Source of the DNA: Pseudomonas fluvialis
GTDB taxonomy: Bacteria; Pseudomonadota; Gammaproteobacteria; Pseudomonadales; Pseudomonadaceae
Direction: 5' to 3'
Length of the DNA stretch: 64,000 bases
Assembly (NCBI RefSeq): GCF_002234375.1
Contig: NZ_NMQV01000002.1
Span: forward strand, 124,001-188,000
Of the stretch, positions 25,547 to 35,775 are shown one piece after another (position 1 is the first letter of the stretch; every line of letters begins with the position of its first letter). A program made the translations under genes and the position numbers. The notes below the pieces were generated by a model. It made no database searches and had not been told where the DNA came from. It saw only the letters and a list, made by a program, of their open reading frames with translations.

Positions 25547-28045
25547 ATGCCCCTTACCCTTCCTCAACTCGAACGTCACCTGTTTAAGGCGGCCGACATC
25601 CTGCGCGGCAAGATGGATGCCTCGGAGTTCAAGGAATACATCTTCGGCATGCTGTTCCTCAAACGCTGCTCCGACGTCTTCGAGCAGCGTTACAACCAGC
25701 TGATTGAACAGGAACTCAACAGTGGCAAAAGCCTGGCCGATGCAACCGTAACCGCGCAGACCCAGCGCTGGTACTCGCGTGATGGCAGCTTCTGGGTGCC
25801 GCCCGAGGCGCGCTTTGCCTATCTGCTGGACAACGCCCACCACAACGTCGGCACCTTCCTCAACAAGGCGCTGTCGGCCATCGAGCAAACCAACACCAGC
25901 CTGGCCGGTGTGCTTGAACACATCGACTTCACCCGCAAGGTCGGCCAGAGCAAGATCCCCGACCTCAAGCTGCGCCAACTGATCACCCACTTCGGCGAAG
26001 TGCGCCTGCGCAACGAGGACTTCGAGTTCCCCGACCTGCTCGGCGCCGCCTACGAGTACCTGATCGCCGAGTTCGCCGACTCCGCCGGCAAGAAGGGTGG
26101 CGAGTTCTACACCCCGCGCTCGGTGGTGCGGCTGATGGTGCGTCTGCTCAGGCCAAGTCTGGAACACGACATCTACGACCCCTGCTGCGGCTCGGGCGGC
26201 ATGCTGATCGCCGCCAAGGAATACATCGACGAACACGGCGAGGACGGCCGCAAGGCCAACCTGTTCGGTCAGGAGTTCAATGGCACCGTCTGGTCCATCG
26301 CCAAGATGAACATGTTGCTGCACGGCATCAGCACCGCCTCGCTGGAAAACGAAGACACCCTGGCCGAGCCGAAGCACGTCGAAGGCGGTGAATTGCTGCG
26401 CTTCGACCGCATCCTTACCAACCCGCCGTTCTCTATCAACTGGGGCAACACCGAGAAAAACGCAGACGGCCAGCCCGCCTGGCAGCCCAAGTTCCCTGAA
26501 CGCTTCCAGTACGGTCAGGTGCCGCTGGGCAGCAAGAAGGCTGACCTGATGTTCCTTCAGCACATGCTCGCCGTTTGCCGCGACCAGGGCATGGTTGCCA
26601 CTGTGCTGCCCCATGGCGTGCTGTTCCGTGGTGGCGAGGAGCGCGGCATCCGCGCCGGCATCATCGAGAACGACCTGCTCGAAGCGGTGATCGGCCTACC
26701 GGCCAACCTGTTTTACGGTACCGGCATCCCGGCCTGCATCCTCATCCTGCGCCAGCAGCGGCAGGAGGGCGCCAATCGGGTCAGCGGCAAGCCGGCCGAG
26801 CGCCAGGGCAAGGTGCTGTTCATCAATGCCGACCGTGAATACTTCGAGGGCCGTGCGCAGAACTTCCTGCTGCCTGAGCACATCGAGAAGATTGCTACGG
26901 CTTTCGACGAGTTCCGTCGCATCGATGGGCTGAGCGACGTGGTGGATATCGCCACCCTCAAGGCCAACGACTACAACCTCAATATCCGCCGCTATGTCGA
27001 CAACGCTCCTCCGCCCGAGCCGCATGACGTGCGGGCCCACCTGCTCGGCGGCGTGCCCAAGGCCGAAGTTGAAGCGAAAGCACCGCTGTTCGCCGCCCAC
27101 GGCCTCGACCCGCGCGACCTGCTCGACGCCCGCGACGAGCGCTATTTCGACTTCAAGCCCGAACTGGTCAGCCGCGCCGACCTCAAGCCGGCCATCGAGG
27201 GCAATCGCGGCTTGCAGGCCAAGGAAGCGGCGATCCGCGACGCCTTCGAGGCGTGGTGGGAAGAACACAGCCCGCGTATCACCGCCCTGGCTGGGAAGCT
27301 GGATAACAGCGCCGCCCTGGTCGAACTGCGCGGCGAACTGCTGGCCAGCTTTAGCCAGACCCTGGAAGGCATCGGCCTGCTCGATCCCTTCCAGGTCCGC
27401 GGCATCGTCGCCGGCTTCTGGTACCAGAGCAAATACGACTTCCTCGGCCTGATGGCCCGTGGCAGCAGGGGCGTGATCGATGCCTGGCGCACCAGCATCG
27501 TCACCGCCCTGGAAGACAAGGCCAGCAAGCAAAGCCCGCTGGAGCACAAGCTGGTGAAGTTCCTGCTCAGCGATTTCGTTACCGGGCTGGCCGAGCTGGA
27601 AGCGAAAAAGGCCGAACTGGACAGCCAGCTCAAGGCCGCCGCGCCAAGCAAGGGCGAGGACGGCGACGAAGCCGAGGGCAGCGATGCGGAAACCGGCGAC
27701 GATGAGGAAAACGCCGTCGACGAGGCCCAGCTCAAGGCCTGGAAGGCCGAGCTGACCAAGGTGAAGAAGCAGCTTAAAACCCAGCAGGAAAACTTCGCCA
27801 GCCACCTCAATCAGGCCGTCGACGGGCTGGACGAGCCGCAAGCCGCCGAACTGCTGCTGACCATCCTGCACAACGACATGCAGGCCATCGTCGAGCGCTA
27901 TATCGCCGCCCAGCGCAAGCAGATCGTCGCCGCCTTCGAGAACTGGTGGGACAAGTACCGAGTGACGCTGACCGAGATCGAGCGTGAGCGAGATGCGGCT
28001 GCGGTGGCGTTGCAGGGGTTCTTGAAGGGGTTGGGGTATGTCTGA
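25547..28045 (+). CDS. hsdM: Type I restriction-modification, DNA methyltransferase subunit HsdM (extended)
   Basis: N6-adenine methyltransferase subunit. The N-terminal HsdM helical domain ([38 protein letters not shown]) precedes the SAM-binding motif [11 protein letters not shown] near Asp211 and the catalytic NPPF at 292-295. At 832 residues it is about 300 longer than classic HsdM. The extra C-terminal part contains an acidic linker (near residue 705) and a predicted coiled coil. AAAGGA precedes ATG 25547. Its last eight bases overlap hsdS. Confidence 0.95.
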   Translation: MPLTLPQLERHLFKAADILRGKMDASEFKEYIFGMLFLKRCSDVFEQRYNQLIEQELNSGKSLADATVTAQTQRWYSRDGSFWVPPEARFAYLLDNAHHNVGTFLNKALSAIEQTNTSLAGVLEHIDFTRKVGQSKIPDLKLRQLITHFGEVRLRNEDFEFPDLLGAAYEYLIAEFADSAGKKGGEFYTPRSVVRLMVRLLRPSLEHDIYDPCCGSGGMLIAAKEYIDEHGEDGRKANLFGQEFNGTVWSIAKMNMLLHGISTASLENEDTLAEPKHVEGGELLRFDRILTNPPFSINWGNTEKNADGQPAWQPKFPERFQYGQVPLGSKKADLMFLQHMLAVCRDQGMVATVLPHGVLFRGGEERGIRAGIIENDLLEAVIGLPANLFYGTGIPACILILRQQRQEGANRVSGKPAERQGKVLFINADREYFEGRAQNFLLPEHIEKIATAFDEFRRIDGLSDVVDIATLKANDYNLNIRRYVDNAPPPEPHDVRAHLLGGVPKAEVEAKAPLFAAHGLDPRDLLDARDERYFDFKPELVSRADLKPAIEGNRGLQAKEAAIRDAFEAWWEEHSPRITALAGKLDNSAALVELRGELLASFSQTLEGIGLLDPFQVRGIVAGFWYQSKYDFLGLMARGSRGVIDAWRTSIVTALEDKASKQSPLEHKLVKFLLSDFVTGLAELEAKKAELDSQLKAAAPSKGEDGDEAEGSDAETGDDEENAVDEAQLKAWKAELTKVKKQLKTQQENFASHLNQAVDGLDEPQAAELLLTILHNDMQAIVERYIAAQRKQIVAAFENWWDKYRVTLTEIERERDAAAVALQGFLKGLGYV

Positions 28046-29261
28046 GCTCGGCGCACTTCTCTCTCTCGAATATGGCGAGCCGCTACCTGCTGAACGCCGC
28101 GCTGGTTTCGGCTTTCCCGTATTCGGCTCAAATGGTGAGGTTGGTCGCCATCAATCGGCATTGATCGCCGGGCCAGGGATCGTTGTCGGCCGCAAAGGCA
28201 GCGTTGGTAAGGTCACATGGTCGGATGATGATTTCTGGCCCATTGATACGACGTATTGGGTGAACTGTTCGCCAGAAGAGCGTCGTTGGCTGTACTGGGT
28301 GTTGTCTTGGTTGCCGCTTCATCGACTGGATACGTCTACAGGTATCCCAGGCCTGAACAGAAATGATGTCTATGAGCTTGAGGTTTACCGGCCGGAGGCT
28401 GGGGAGCGACGTCAGATCGCCCAAGTCCTCGACACCCTCGACACCGCCATCCGCGAAACCGAGGCGCTGATCGACAAGCTCAAGGCCGTCAAGCAGGGCT
28501 TGCTGCATGACCTGCTGACCCGCGGCATCGACGCCAACGGCCAACTGCGCCCGCCGCAGAGCGAAGCGCCGCAGCTCTATAAGGAGTCGCCGCTGGGGTG
28601 GATTCCGAGGGAGTGGGAGGTTGAGCCCATCATCAGTCTGACTTCCAACTCTGTGATCGGACCATTCGGTAGTGACCTCGTTGCTGCCGACTATCGCGAC
28701 TCTGGGGTGCCGGTGATATTCGTGCGAGACGTTAAACCGGATCAGCTCGTTTGGAAGAGTAACGTCTTCGTGACCACTAACAAGGCACTGGCTTTGGCAG
28801 CGCATGAGGTCCACGCGGGAGATGTCGTTGCCACAAAGATGGGCCTGCCACCATGTGTAGCTGCCGTCTATCCAGAATCCATGTCCAGCGGGATCGTGAC
28901 CGCAGACATCGTTCGTCTGCGACCATGCACGGATCGTATCTGCCCTGACTGGATGTCGATTTTTATGAACTCGCCTGCCGTCGCCAAGCAAGTCGAGCAG
29001 ATCACTGCCGGTGTCACTCGACCCAAGGTCACATTGCGCGATGTTCGGAATCTGCTGATCGGACTCCCATCAATCAAAGAGCAAGAGCGGATATTGGATC
29101 GGCTAGTTGCTGTGCAGTCGCGAATCCAACTCGAAGAAACCTCGCGTGAGAAGCTCATCGCCGAAAAATCCGGCCTGATGGACGACCTGCTAACCGGCCG
29201 CGTCCGCGTCACCCCGCTGCTGAAGTCTCTACAGCAGACTGCTGCACAAACGGGAGCCTGA
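28038..29261 (+). CDS. hsdS: Type I restriction-modification, specificity subunit HsdS
   Basis: 407 residues with two target-recognition domains, each followed by a conserved helical spacer. The first domain has [18 protein letters not shown] and [14 protein letters not shown], then spacer [20 protein letters not shown]. The second has WIPREWEV and [18 protein letters not shown], then spacer [20 protein letters not shown]. It selects the bipartite DNA site for both methylation and cleavage. It overlaps hsdM by eight bases, so the two are co-translated. The target sequence cannot be deduced here. Confidence 0.94.
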   Translation: MSELGALLSLEYGEPLPAERRAGFGFPVFGSNGEVGRHQSALIAGPGIVVGRKGSVGKVTWSDDDFWPIDTTYWVNCSPEERRWLYWVLSWLPLHRLDTSTGIPGLNRNDVYELEVYRPEAGERRQIAQVLDTLDTAIRETEALIDKLKAVKQGLLHDLLTRGIDANGQLRPPQSEAPQLYKESPLGWIPREWEVEPIISLTSNSVIGPFGSDLVAADYRDSGVPVIFVRDVKPDQLVWKSNVFVTTNKALALAAHEVHAGDVVATKMGLPPCVAAVYPESMSSGIVTADIVRLRPCTDRICPDWMSIFMNSPAVAKQVEQITAGVTRPKVTLRDVRNLLIGLPSIKEQERILDRLVAVQSRIQLEETSREKLIAEKSGLMDDLLTGRVRVTPLLKSLQQTAAQTGA

Positions 29262-29262
29262 T

Positions 29263-30915
29263 ATGCCCCAACGCCTGCCACCCCGCGAATCCCTCACCGT
29301 CGAGTTCAAGAGCGACGTAAAAAAGCTCTCCGACCGCGAGTTGATCGAGGCACTGGTCTGTCTGGCCAACGCCGAGGGCGGCGAGCTGTGGCTGGGCGTC
29401 GAAGACGACGGCACGCCCACCGGTCTGCATGCCGAGCATCACCTGCTGGAAGGCCTGGCCGGCATGGTGGCGGCGCGCACCTCGCCGTCGCTCTCCGTCC
29501 AGACAGAAGCAGTCGAATTGGACGACGTGACGGTGGCGCGCATCCACGTGCCCAAGGCTCACGGCGAGGTGGCCACCACCAGCGGCGTCTACCTGCGCCG
29601 CCGCCTCAAGCACGACGGCACCCCGGAGTGCGTGGCCATGCTGCCCCACGAGCGGGCCAGCCGTGCCTCCAGCTTCGGCTTGATCGATGTATCCGCCCAG
29701 CCAGTAGCCGGCGCGACCCTGGCCGACCTCGACCCGCTGGAACGCGAGCGTTTGCGCCAGGCGGTGCAGCAATACGGCGGCGACCGCGTGCTCTTGGAGC
29801 TGGACGACGAAGCCCTGGACGGCGCGCTGCTGCTGACCGCTCGCCAGCCGGATGGCTCGCGGGTGCCGACCCTCACCGGCCTGTTACTGGTCGGCCGGGA
29901 AACCTCCCTGCGCCAGTTGGTGCCCACCCACGAATTCGCCTTCCAGGTCATGGCTCAACAGGCGGTGCGCTTCAACGAGTTTCGCCGCTTCCCGCTGCTC
30001 AAGGCGCTGGACTGGCTGGAAACCAACTTCCGCCCCTATAACCCGGAAGAAGAGCTGCAGGTCGGCCTGTTCCGCGTGCCAGTGCCCAAGGTGGACCTCG
30101 GCGCCTTCCGCGAAGCCGTAGCCAATGCCCTGGTCCACCGTGACTACCACGGCCGGGGCGCGGTACATGTGCGCCTGGAGGACGATGCCCTGGTGGTCAG
30201 CAACCCCGGGGGCCTGGTGGATGGTGTGACCCTGGCCAACCTGCTGGTGACCGAACCGCGCCCGCGCAACCCCGCATTGGCCGATGCCATGAAGCGTATC
30301 GGCGTGGTCGAACGCTCCGGCCGCGGCGTGGACAAGATCTTCCGCGGCATGCTCAAGTTCGGCCGCCCGGCCCCGGACTACAGCTACACCACCGCCCAGA
30401 GCGTGGTGCTGCGCCTGCCCACCGCCGAGGCCGACCTGGACTTCCGCCGCCTGGTGGTCGAACACGAGCGCGCTACCAACGCCGAGCTGCCCATCGACAG
30501 CCTGATCGCCCTGGCCGCCTTACGCGAAAGCAAGCGCGTCACGGCCGACGAGCTGGCGGTGCAGATCCAGCGCGACACCACCAGCGCCAAACGCACCCTG
30601 GAAGCCCTGACCGAAGCTGGCTTGGTGGAGGCTCACGGCTCTACCCGAGGGCGCAGCTATACCCTGTCGGCCAGCCTCTACCAGGCCGTGGGCGACAAGG
30701 CCGCCTACACCCGCCAGGCCGGCTTTACACCGATTCAGCATGAGCAGATGGTGTTGAACTATGTGCAGCAGCATGGGCAGATCCAGCGCGCTGAAGTGAT
30801 GGATCTGTGCCGGCTATCGCCTGATCAGGCGGCAAAACTGCTCAAACGCATGAAAGACAAAGGTGTGCTGAGACAGCAAGGCGAGAGACGCTGGGCGGTC
30901 TATAAGCCTGCTTGA
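29263..30915 (+). CDS. Schlafen/AlbA_2-domain ATP-binding regulator inside the hsd operon
   Basis: 550 residues. The AlbA_2 (Schlafen-like) domain occupies the first 125 residues (ESLTVEFKSDVKKLSDRELI, LANAEGGELWLGVEDDG). A GHKL-type ATPase domain follows (REAVANALVHRDYHGRGAVH, LVVSNPGGLVDGVT, then VVERSGRGVDKIFRGM). Two winged-helix-like segments lie at the C terminus (about 420-470 and 490-548). Such proteins are often annotated as transcriptional regulators or RecG-like helicases and occur in type I loci. It starts one base after the hsdS stop. It may regulate hsdR through the repeats at 30921-30961, or take part in defence directly. Confidence 0.82.
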   Translation: MPQRLPPRESLTVEFKSDVKKLSDRELIEALVCLANAEGGELWLGVEDDGTPTGLHAEHHLLEGLAGMVAARTSPSLSVQTEAVELDDVTVARIHVPKAHGEVATTSGVYLRRRLKHDGTPECVAMLPHERASRASSFGLIDVSAQPVAGATLADLDPLERERLRQAVQQYGGDRVLLELDDEALDGALLLTARQPDGSRVPTLTGLLLVGRETSLRQLVPTHEFAFQVMAQQAVRFNEFRRFPLLKALDWLETNFRPYNPEEELQVGLFRVPVPKVDLGAFREAVANALVHRDYHGRGAVHVRLEDDALVVSNPGGLVDGVTLANLLVTEPRPRNPALADAMKRIGVVERSGRGVDKIFRGMLKFGRPAPDYSYTTAQSVVLRLPTAEADLDFRRLVVEHERATNAELPIDSLIALAALRESKRVTADELAVQIQRDTTSAKRTLEALTEAGLVEAHGSTRGRSYTLSASLYQAVGDKAAYTRQAGFTPIQHEQMVLNYVQQHGQIQRAEVMDLCRLSPDQAAKLLKRMKDKGVLRQQGERRWAVYKPA

Positions 30916-30920
30916 GATGC

Positions 30921-30961
30921 TATGAGCCGCTATGAGCCTGTATGAGCCTGTATGGCTCATA
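30921..30961. promoter_or_regulatory. 10-bp-phased TATGAGCC repeats with palindrome upstream of hsdR
   Basis: TATGAGCC occurs at 30921, 30931 and 30941, exactly ten bases apart. The last copy pairs with GGCTCATA (30954-30961) across a 5-nt loop, making an 8-bp inverted repeat. It lies in the only gap of the hsd operon, between the AlbA_2 gene and hsdR, and looks like an operator array on one face of the helix. Confidence 0.55.
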
Positions 30962-30992
30962 TGCCCCGCAACCGGATTAAGGGAGTAAGCCT

Positions 30993-33900
30993 GTGGGCTG
31001 GGAACTGGAAGACGTCGAGAAGCCCTTTGTGGCTCAGTTGCAAGGGCTGGGCTGGACGCATATCGAGGGCAGCATCGACGACCCGGCGGTAACCGCGCGC
31101 GGCAGCTTTGCCGAGGTGGTGCAGGAGGCGGTACTGCGCGAGCGCCTGCGGGCCATCAACCTGCGCGACGGCCAGCCCTGGCTGAACGATGAGCGTATTG
31201 CCGAGGCAGTGGCTGCCATTACCCGGCTGGGCACCGCCAAACTGATGGAGGCCAACCAGAAGGCCACCGAGCTGCTGCTCAAGGGCATTACCGTCGACGG
31301 CCTGCCGGGCTGGGATGGCGGGCGCGGGCAGACCATCCAGTTCATCGACTGGGACAACCTGGCCAGCAACTGCTTCACCGTGGTCAATCAGTACCGGGTC
31401 GACTGTCCGCCCGGCTACGACAGTGGCAAGAAGTTCATCATTCCCGACCTGGTGCTGCTGGTGAACGGCATCCCGCTGGTGGTTGTGGAGTGCAAGAGCC
31501 CGTCGGTGCCCGAGCCGCTAGCCGATGCGGTGGACCAGCTGCGCCGCTACAGCAACCAGCGCAAGGCGGCCTTCGAGGTCGAAGACAACGAGGGCAACGA
31601 GCAACTGTTTGCCAGCGTGCAGCTGCTGATTGCCAGCAGCTTCGACGAGGCTCGGGTCGGCTGCATCGGCGCCGGGTTGGCGCATTACGCACAGTGGAAG
31701 ACGGTGGTTGGCACGGATGGACGCGGTAGCGAGCAGGAGGTGGCGGTCGTGCTGGGTAAGCCGGCACTGTCCGAGCAGGAACGCCTGATCGCCGGGTTGC
31801 TGGCACCGGCTCAGCTGCTCGATGTGGTGCGCCACTTCATGCTGTTCATGCAGGCCGGCGGGCAGACCATTAAGACCGTCTGCCGCTATCAGCAGTACCG
31901 CGCAGTGAACCGTGCGGTGAACCGCCTGAAGACCGGACAGACCCGTCTGGAACACGGCGAGAGCGACCAGCGTGGCGGCATCGTTTGGCACACCCAGGGA
32001 TCGGGCAAGAGCCTGACCATGGTGTTCCTGGTGCGCAAACTACGCACCGACGGGCGCCTGCGCCGTTTCAAGGTCATCGTGGTGACCGACCGCAAGGACC
32101 TGCAGCGCCAGCTGTCTGCCACCGCCACCTTGACCGGCGAACGCCCGGAAGTAGCCACCAGCACCGAGGGCGTGAAGGCGCTGGTGCGGCGTCAGGGGCC
32201 GGGGCTGGTGTTTGCCACCATTCAGAAGTACCGCAACCCGGAGCTGGAGGACGAGGCCGAGGCGCAAAGTGCCGGCCCGGCCCGTCAGGCGGCGGAGAAC
32301 CGCGCCGGCTATCAGGGCGGCAAGCCCTTCGAGGTGCTGAACAGCGATGACAGCATTCTGGTGCTGGTCGATGAAGCGCATCGCACTCAGGCCGGCGATC
32401 TGCATGCCAACCTGCTGGGAGGGCTGCCCAACTGCGCACGCATCGGCTTTACCGGCACGCCGATCATCATGGGCGAGAAAAAGCGCACCCACGAGATATT
32501 CGGTGAGTTCATCGACAAGTACACCATTCGCGAGGCCGAGGCCGATGGCGCCACTGTACCGGTGCTATACGAGGGCCGCACGGCCAGCGGCGCGGTGAAG
32601 GATGGCGCCAGCCTCGACGAACTGTTCGAGGACCTGTTCCGTGAGCACAGCCCCGAGGAGCTGGAGGCAATTCGGCAGAAGTACGCCACCAAGGGCAACA
32701 TCCTCGAAGCCCCGGCGCTGATCACCGACAAGGCCCGCGACATCCTCCGCCACTACGTCAGCAACATCCTGCCCAACGGCTACAAGGCGCAGGTGGTGGC
32801 CTATAGCCGGCTGGCAGCAATCCGCTATTTCAACGCCCTGCAGGCGGCCCGCGACGAAATGCTGCAGGAGGCGGAAGCATTGCCTGCCGAGGACAAGGCG
32901 CTGGACGACGAGGCGCTATGCCAGCGTCCGCCCAAGGTACAGGCGCGCATTCAGGCCTGGCGCTACCGCGACCTGCTGGCGCGGCTGGAGTTCGCACCGA
33001 TCATTTCCGGCAGCAACAATGATGATCCGGCCTGGAAGACCTGGACCGATGGCAGCAAGCAGGAGCGGCTGATCGAGCGTTTCAAGAAGCCGCTGCAGCA
33101 TGCCCAGGCTGACAAAGCCGATCCGCTGGCCTTCCTGATAGTGAAGTCGATGCTGCTGACCGGCTTCGATGCCCCCATTGCAGGGGTGATGTACCTGGAC
33201 CGGCCCATCCGCGAGGCCGAGTTGCTGCAAGCCATCGCGCGGGTCAACCGTACCGGCTTCGGCAAGCGCTGCGGCATCGTGGTCGACTACTACGGGGTTG
33301 CCAACCACCTGCAGGAGGCTTTGGCCGCCTACGCCGATGAGGATGTCGAGGGCGCGCTGGCGAGCATCAAGGACGAGGTGCCGGTGCTGCGGGACCGACA
33401 CCTGCGCGTGATCGACGTGCTGCGCCGCGAAGGCATCGAGTCGCTGGATGACACCGAGGCCTGTCTTGCGGCGCTGGGTGACGAGCGTCTGCGAGCCGAG
33501 TTCGACGTCAAGCTCAAGGCCTTCCTCGCCAGCCTGGATACCGTGCTGCCACGCCCCGAAGGGCTGCCGTTCACTGCCGACGCCAAGCGCCTGGCTTATC
33601 TCTATGCCCGTGCCCGCAACCGCTACAAGGATGTGCCGGTGCTGGGCAAGGATGTTGGCGCCAAGGTGCGCAAGCTGATCGACGATCATGTGATTTCACT
33701 GGGCATCGATCCGAAAATCCCACCGATCCAGCTGACCGATGTGGACTTCGAGAAGCAGGTGCTGCGCCAGCCCAACGACCGCGCCAAGGCCTCGGAAATG
33801 GAGCACGCCATCCGCTCGCACATCCGCAAGCATCTGGACGAAGACCCGGTGCTGTTCCGCAAGCTGTCTGAGCGCCTGAGTGACATTCTCAAATCCCTTG

Positions 33901-34310
33901 GCGAGCAATGGGATGCACTGATCGAGCAACTGCAGCAGATCATCGATGAGTTGCGTAGTGGGCAGAGCAGTGATACCGCTTCTGCACTGGATCTGCCTAC
34001 GCATTACGCGCCCTTCCTGCGCAGTGTGTTGGAGGTTGCATGTGCCGGCACCGAGCCGCAACCCGCTGAGCTGCTGCGCCTGAAGGATGTCACGGTGGAG
34101 CTGGTCGACCTGCTGGTGGACGAGCTGCAAAGCCACCGGGACATCTGGAGCCCGCGCAAGAAGGCCGCTCAGGAGGACCTTAATGGCCAGTTGTTTGAGC
34201 ACCTGATGCGTTTACGCCCGCCACTGGTGGATGTGGCGGGTGCCGAGCAACTGGCCGACCGGCTGATGGAGCAGGCACGGGCCAGCCATGACAAGCTCAT
34301 GCAGGTCTGA
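30993..34310 (+). CDS. hsdR: Type I restriction endonuclease subunit HsdR
   Basis: 1105 residues, normal for the family. The PD-(D/E)xK nuclease core is IIPDLVLLVNGIPLVVVECK (Asp152, Glu166, Lys168). The translocase motor has Walker A HTQGSGKSLTMVF near residue 335 and the DEAH box VLVDEAHRTQAGDLH near 457, with GFTGTPI as motif III and a second RecA domain (SMLLTGFDAPIAG, QAIARVNRTG). The start is GTG 30993 with GGGAG upstream. It cleaves unmethylated DNA after ATP-driven translocation. All key motifs are intact, so the system is likely functional. Confidence 0.95.
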   Translation: MGWELEDVEKPFVAQLQGLGWTHIEGSIDDPAVTARGSFAEVVQEAVLRERLRAINLRDGQPWLNDERIAEAVAAITRLGTAKLMEANQKATELLLKGITVDGLPGWDGGRGQTIQFIDWDNLASNCFTVVNQYRVDCPPGYDSGKKFIIPDLVLLVNGIPLVVVECKSPSVPEPLADAVDQLRRYSNQRKAAFEVEDNEGNEQLFASVQLLIASSFDEARVGCIGAGLAHYAQWKTVVGTDGRGSEQEVAVVLGKPALSEQERLIAGLLAPAQLLDVVRHFMLFMQAGGQTIKTVCRYQQYRAVNRAVNRLKTGQTRLEHGESDQRGGIVWHTQGSGKSLTMVFLVRKLRTDGRLRRFKVIVVTDRKDLQRQLSATATLTGERPEVATSTEGVKALVRRQGPGLVFATIQKYRNPELEDEAEAQSAGPARQAAENRAGYQGGKPFEVLNSDDSILVLVDEAHRTQAGDLHANLLGGLPNCARIGFTGTPIIMGEKKRTHEIFGEFIDKYTIREAEADGATVPVLYEGRTASGAVKDGASLDELFEDLFREHSPEELEAIRQKYATKGNILEAPALITDKARDILRHYVSNILPNGYKAQVVAYSRLAAIRYFNALQAARDEMLQEAEALPAEDKALDDEALCQRPPKVQARIQAWRYRDLLARLEFAPIISGSNNDDPAWKTWTDGSKQERLIERFKKPLQHAQADKADPLAFLIVKSMLLTGFDAPIAGVMYLDRPIREAELLQAIARVNRTGFGKRCGIVVDYYGVANHLQEALAAYADEDVEGALASIKDEVPVLRDRHLRVIDVLRREGIESLDDTEACLAALGDERLRAEFDVKLKAFLASLDTVLPRPEGLPFTADAKRLAYLYARARNRYKDVPVLGKDVGAKVRKLIDDHVISLGIDPKIPPIQLTDVDFEKQVLRQPNDRAKASEMEHAIRSHIRKHLDEDPVLFRKLSERLSDILKSLGEQWDALIEQLQQIIDELRSGQSSDTASALDLPTHYAPFLRSVLEVACAGTEPQPAELLRLKDVTVELVDLLVDELQSHRDIWSPRKKAAQEDLNGQLFEHLMRLRPPLVDVAGAEQLADRLMEQARASHDKLMQV

Positions 34311-34311
34311 G

Positions 34312-35013
34312 ATGAGCGAAAGCCTTCTGCAGGTCGATGACCTGAGCCTGACATTGCGCCGCAGCCCACGGCGCAAGACCGTACAGATCACCATTGAGCG
34401 CGACGGCCAGTTGCTGCTGCTGGCACCGCCGCAAGCTGACGAAGAACTGCTACGCCAGTTTGTGCAGGCAAAACGCTTCTGGATCTACTCGCGTCTGGCC
34501 GAGAAGGATCGCCTGCAGCAGGTCGCTCCGGCCAAAGAGTTTTTGGATGGAGAAGGTTTCTCCTATCTGGGGCGCAGCTACCGGCTCAAGCTGGTGGACG
34601 AGCAGGACGTGCCGCTCAAGCTCGCCGCCGGACGCTTCCGCCTGCTGCGCAGCGAACTGCCGCAGGCGCGTGAGCACTTCATCCGCTGGTACAGCGCCCA
34701 CGGCAAGGCCTGGCTGGCGCAGCGTGTGGCAGCCTTCCGCAATCGCATGGCGGTCAATCCGGGTGGCGTGAAGGTGCAGGATCTAGGATACCGCTGGGGC
34801 TCCTGCGGCAAGGGCAACTGGCTGTACTTCCACTGGAAGACCATCCTGCTGCCAGCGCCTGTTGCCGAGTATGTGGTGGTCCACGAGTTGGCCCACCTGC
34901 ACGAGCCGCACCACACTCCAGAGTTCTGGCTGCGCGTTGAGCGTGCCATGCCCGATTACACCCGGCGCAAGACCTGGCTGGCGGAGCATGGGATGGAGGT
35001 TGAGGGGATTTGA
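34312..35013 (+). CDS. YgjP-type (DUF45) zinc metallopeptidase
   Basis: 233 residues. The zinc site HELAHLHEPHHTPEFW near residue 192 has the HExxH-like helix as HELAH plus a third His downstream, typical of the YgjP/DUF45 family (often annotated M48). YRWGSCGKGNWLYFHWKTIL precedes it, also typical. It begins one base after the hsdR stop. This family is repeatedly found appended to type I restriction loci, but its role there is not established. Confidence 0.88.
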   Translation: MSESLLQVDDLSLTLRRSPRRKTVQITIERDGQLLLLAPPQADEELLRQFVQAKRFWIYSRLAEKDRLQQVAPAKEFLDGEGFSYLGRSYRLKLVDEQDVPLKLAAGRFRLLRSELPQAREHFIRWYSAHGKAWLAQRVAAFRNRMAVNPGGVKVQDLGYRWGSCGKGNWLYFHWKTILLPAPVAEYVVVHELAHLHEPHHTPEFWLRVERAMPDYTRRKTWLAEHGMEVEGI

Positions 35014-35158
35014 GGTGCTACGCCGCAGGCAAGCGCTCAGCTGCATTGAGTCTGTAGGTGTCGAGCTGCGTGGTTGCAATTGGGAAACTGAGTCGTGATT
35101 GCGGTGGTTTACACGGTACGCAATCCGCTCAATTTTCCAATTGATTAAGGTTCCCCAA

Positions 35159-35775
35159 ATGGCCAGAGCGAAGGAAAAATCCGCGACTAGCGACTACCGG
35201 GCACTGGACGTTCGCGGCCTGCACAAAGCCGGCGTCCTGTCTTCAGGGTATGCCTGTGCGTGGCAGTGGAAACTCCGGGGCGAAATGGTGGCGAGCATCG
35301 ACATTCACACCGAAAGCCGAACCGGCGTGCGCCTGAGATACCAAGTGAAGGCCGGAGGCAAAGCAGAGCAGAAGGACTATCGCGTCCCGATAGCCTGGAC
35401 ACCCTGCCACCTTGGAGGGAGCGTCCGTGGTTTTTGTGCCCGTGCTGCCATCGTCGCGTGGCCAAGCTGTACGGCGGTGCCGTGTTCGCCTGTCGTCACT
35501 GCTGGCGCTTGAACTACGCCAGTCAACAAGCCAGCAAGCGAGACCGGGCGTCCGATCGTTCGTGGAAACTGCGGCAAGCCTTGGGCTGCGATGAGGGTTT
35601 TCTGTGCCTGCCGGCAGAGTGCATCCCCAAGCCCAAGGGTATGCACTGGCGGACGTTCGAGCGAAAGATTGAGCAGCTCAAGCAAGTGGATGATCGAGCC
35701 TTAGCGGATGTCTCAGCAGTGATTTCCAGTGTTGAGCGACGTGCCGGTCGTGCGCTGTCTCGCCTTCTACCCTGA
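35159..35775 (+). pseudogene. Frameshifted zinc-ribbon island protein
   Basis: Two overlapping frames together make one protein of about 205 residues. The first runs from MARAKEKSATSDYRALDVRG to VPIAWTPCHLGGS; the second continues RPWFLCPCCHRRVAKLYGG, FACRHCWRLNYASQ and GMHWRTFERKIEQL. Loss of one C near 35422 (AGCGT where AGCCGT would restore GGSRPW) explains the break. The CPCC and CRHC pairs suggest a zinc ribbon. Family members occur next to integrases in other mobile elements; function unknown. A sequencing error cannot be excluded. Confidence 0.72.

Noticed and set aside
27650..27740. Acidic segment of HsdM as a frameshift artefact
   Set aside because: The frame continues with a coherent coiled coil to a stop that overlaps hsdS normally.
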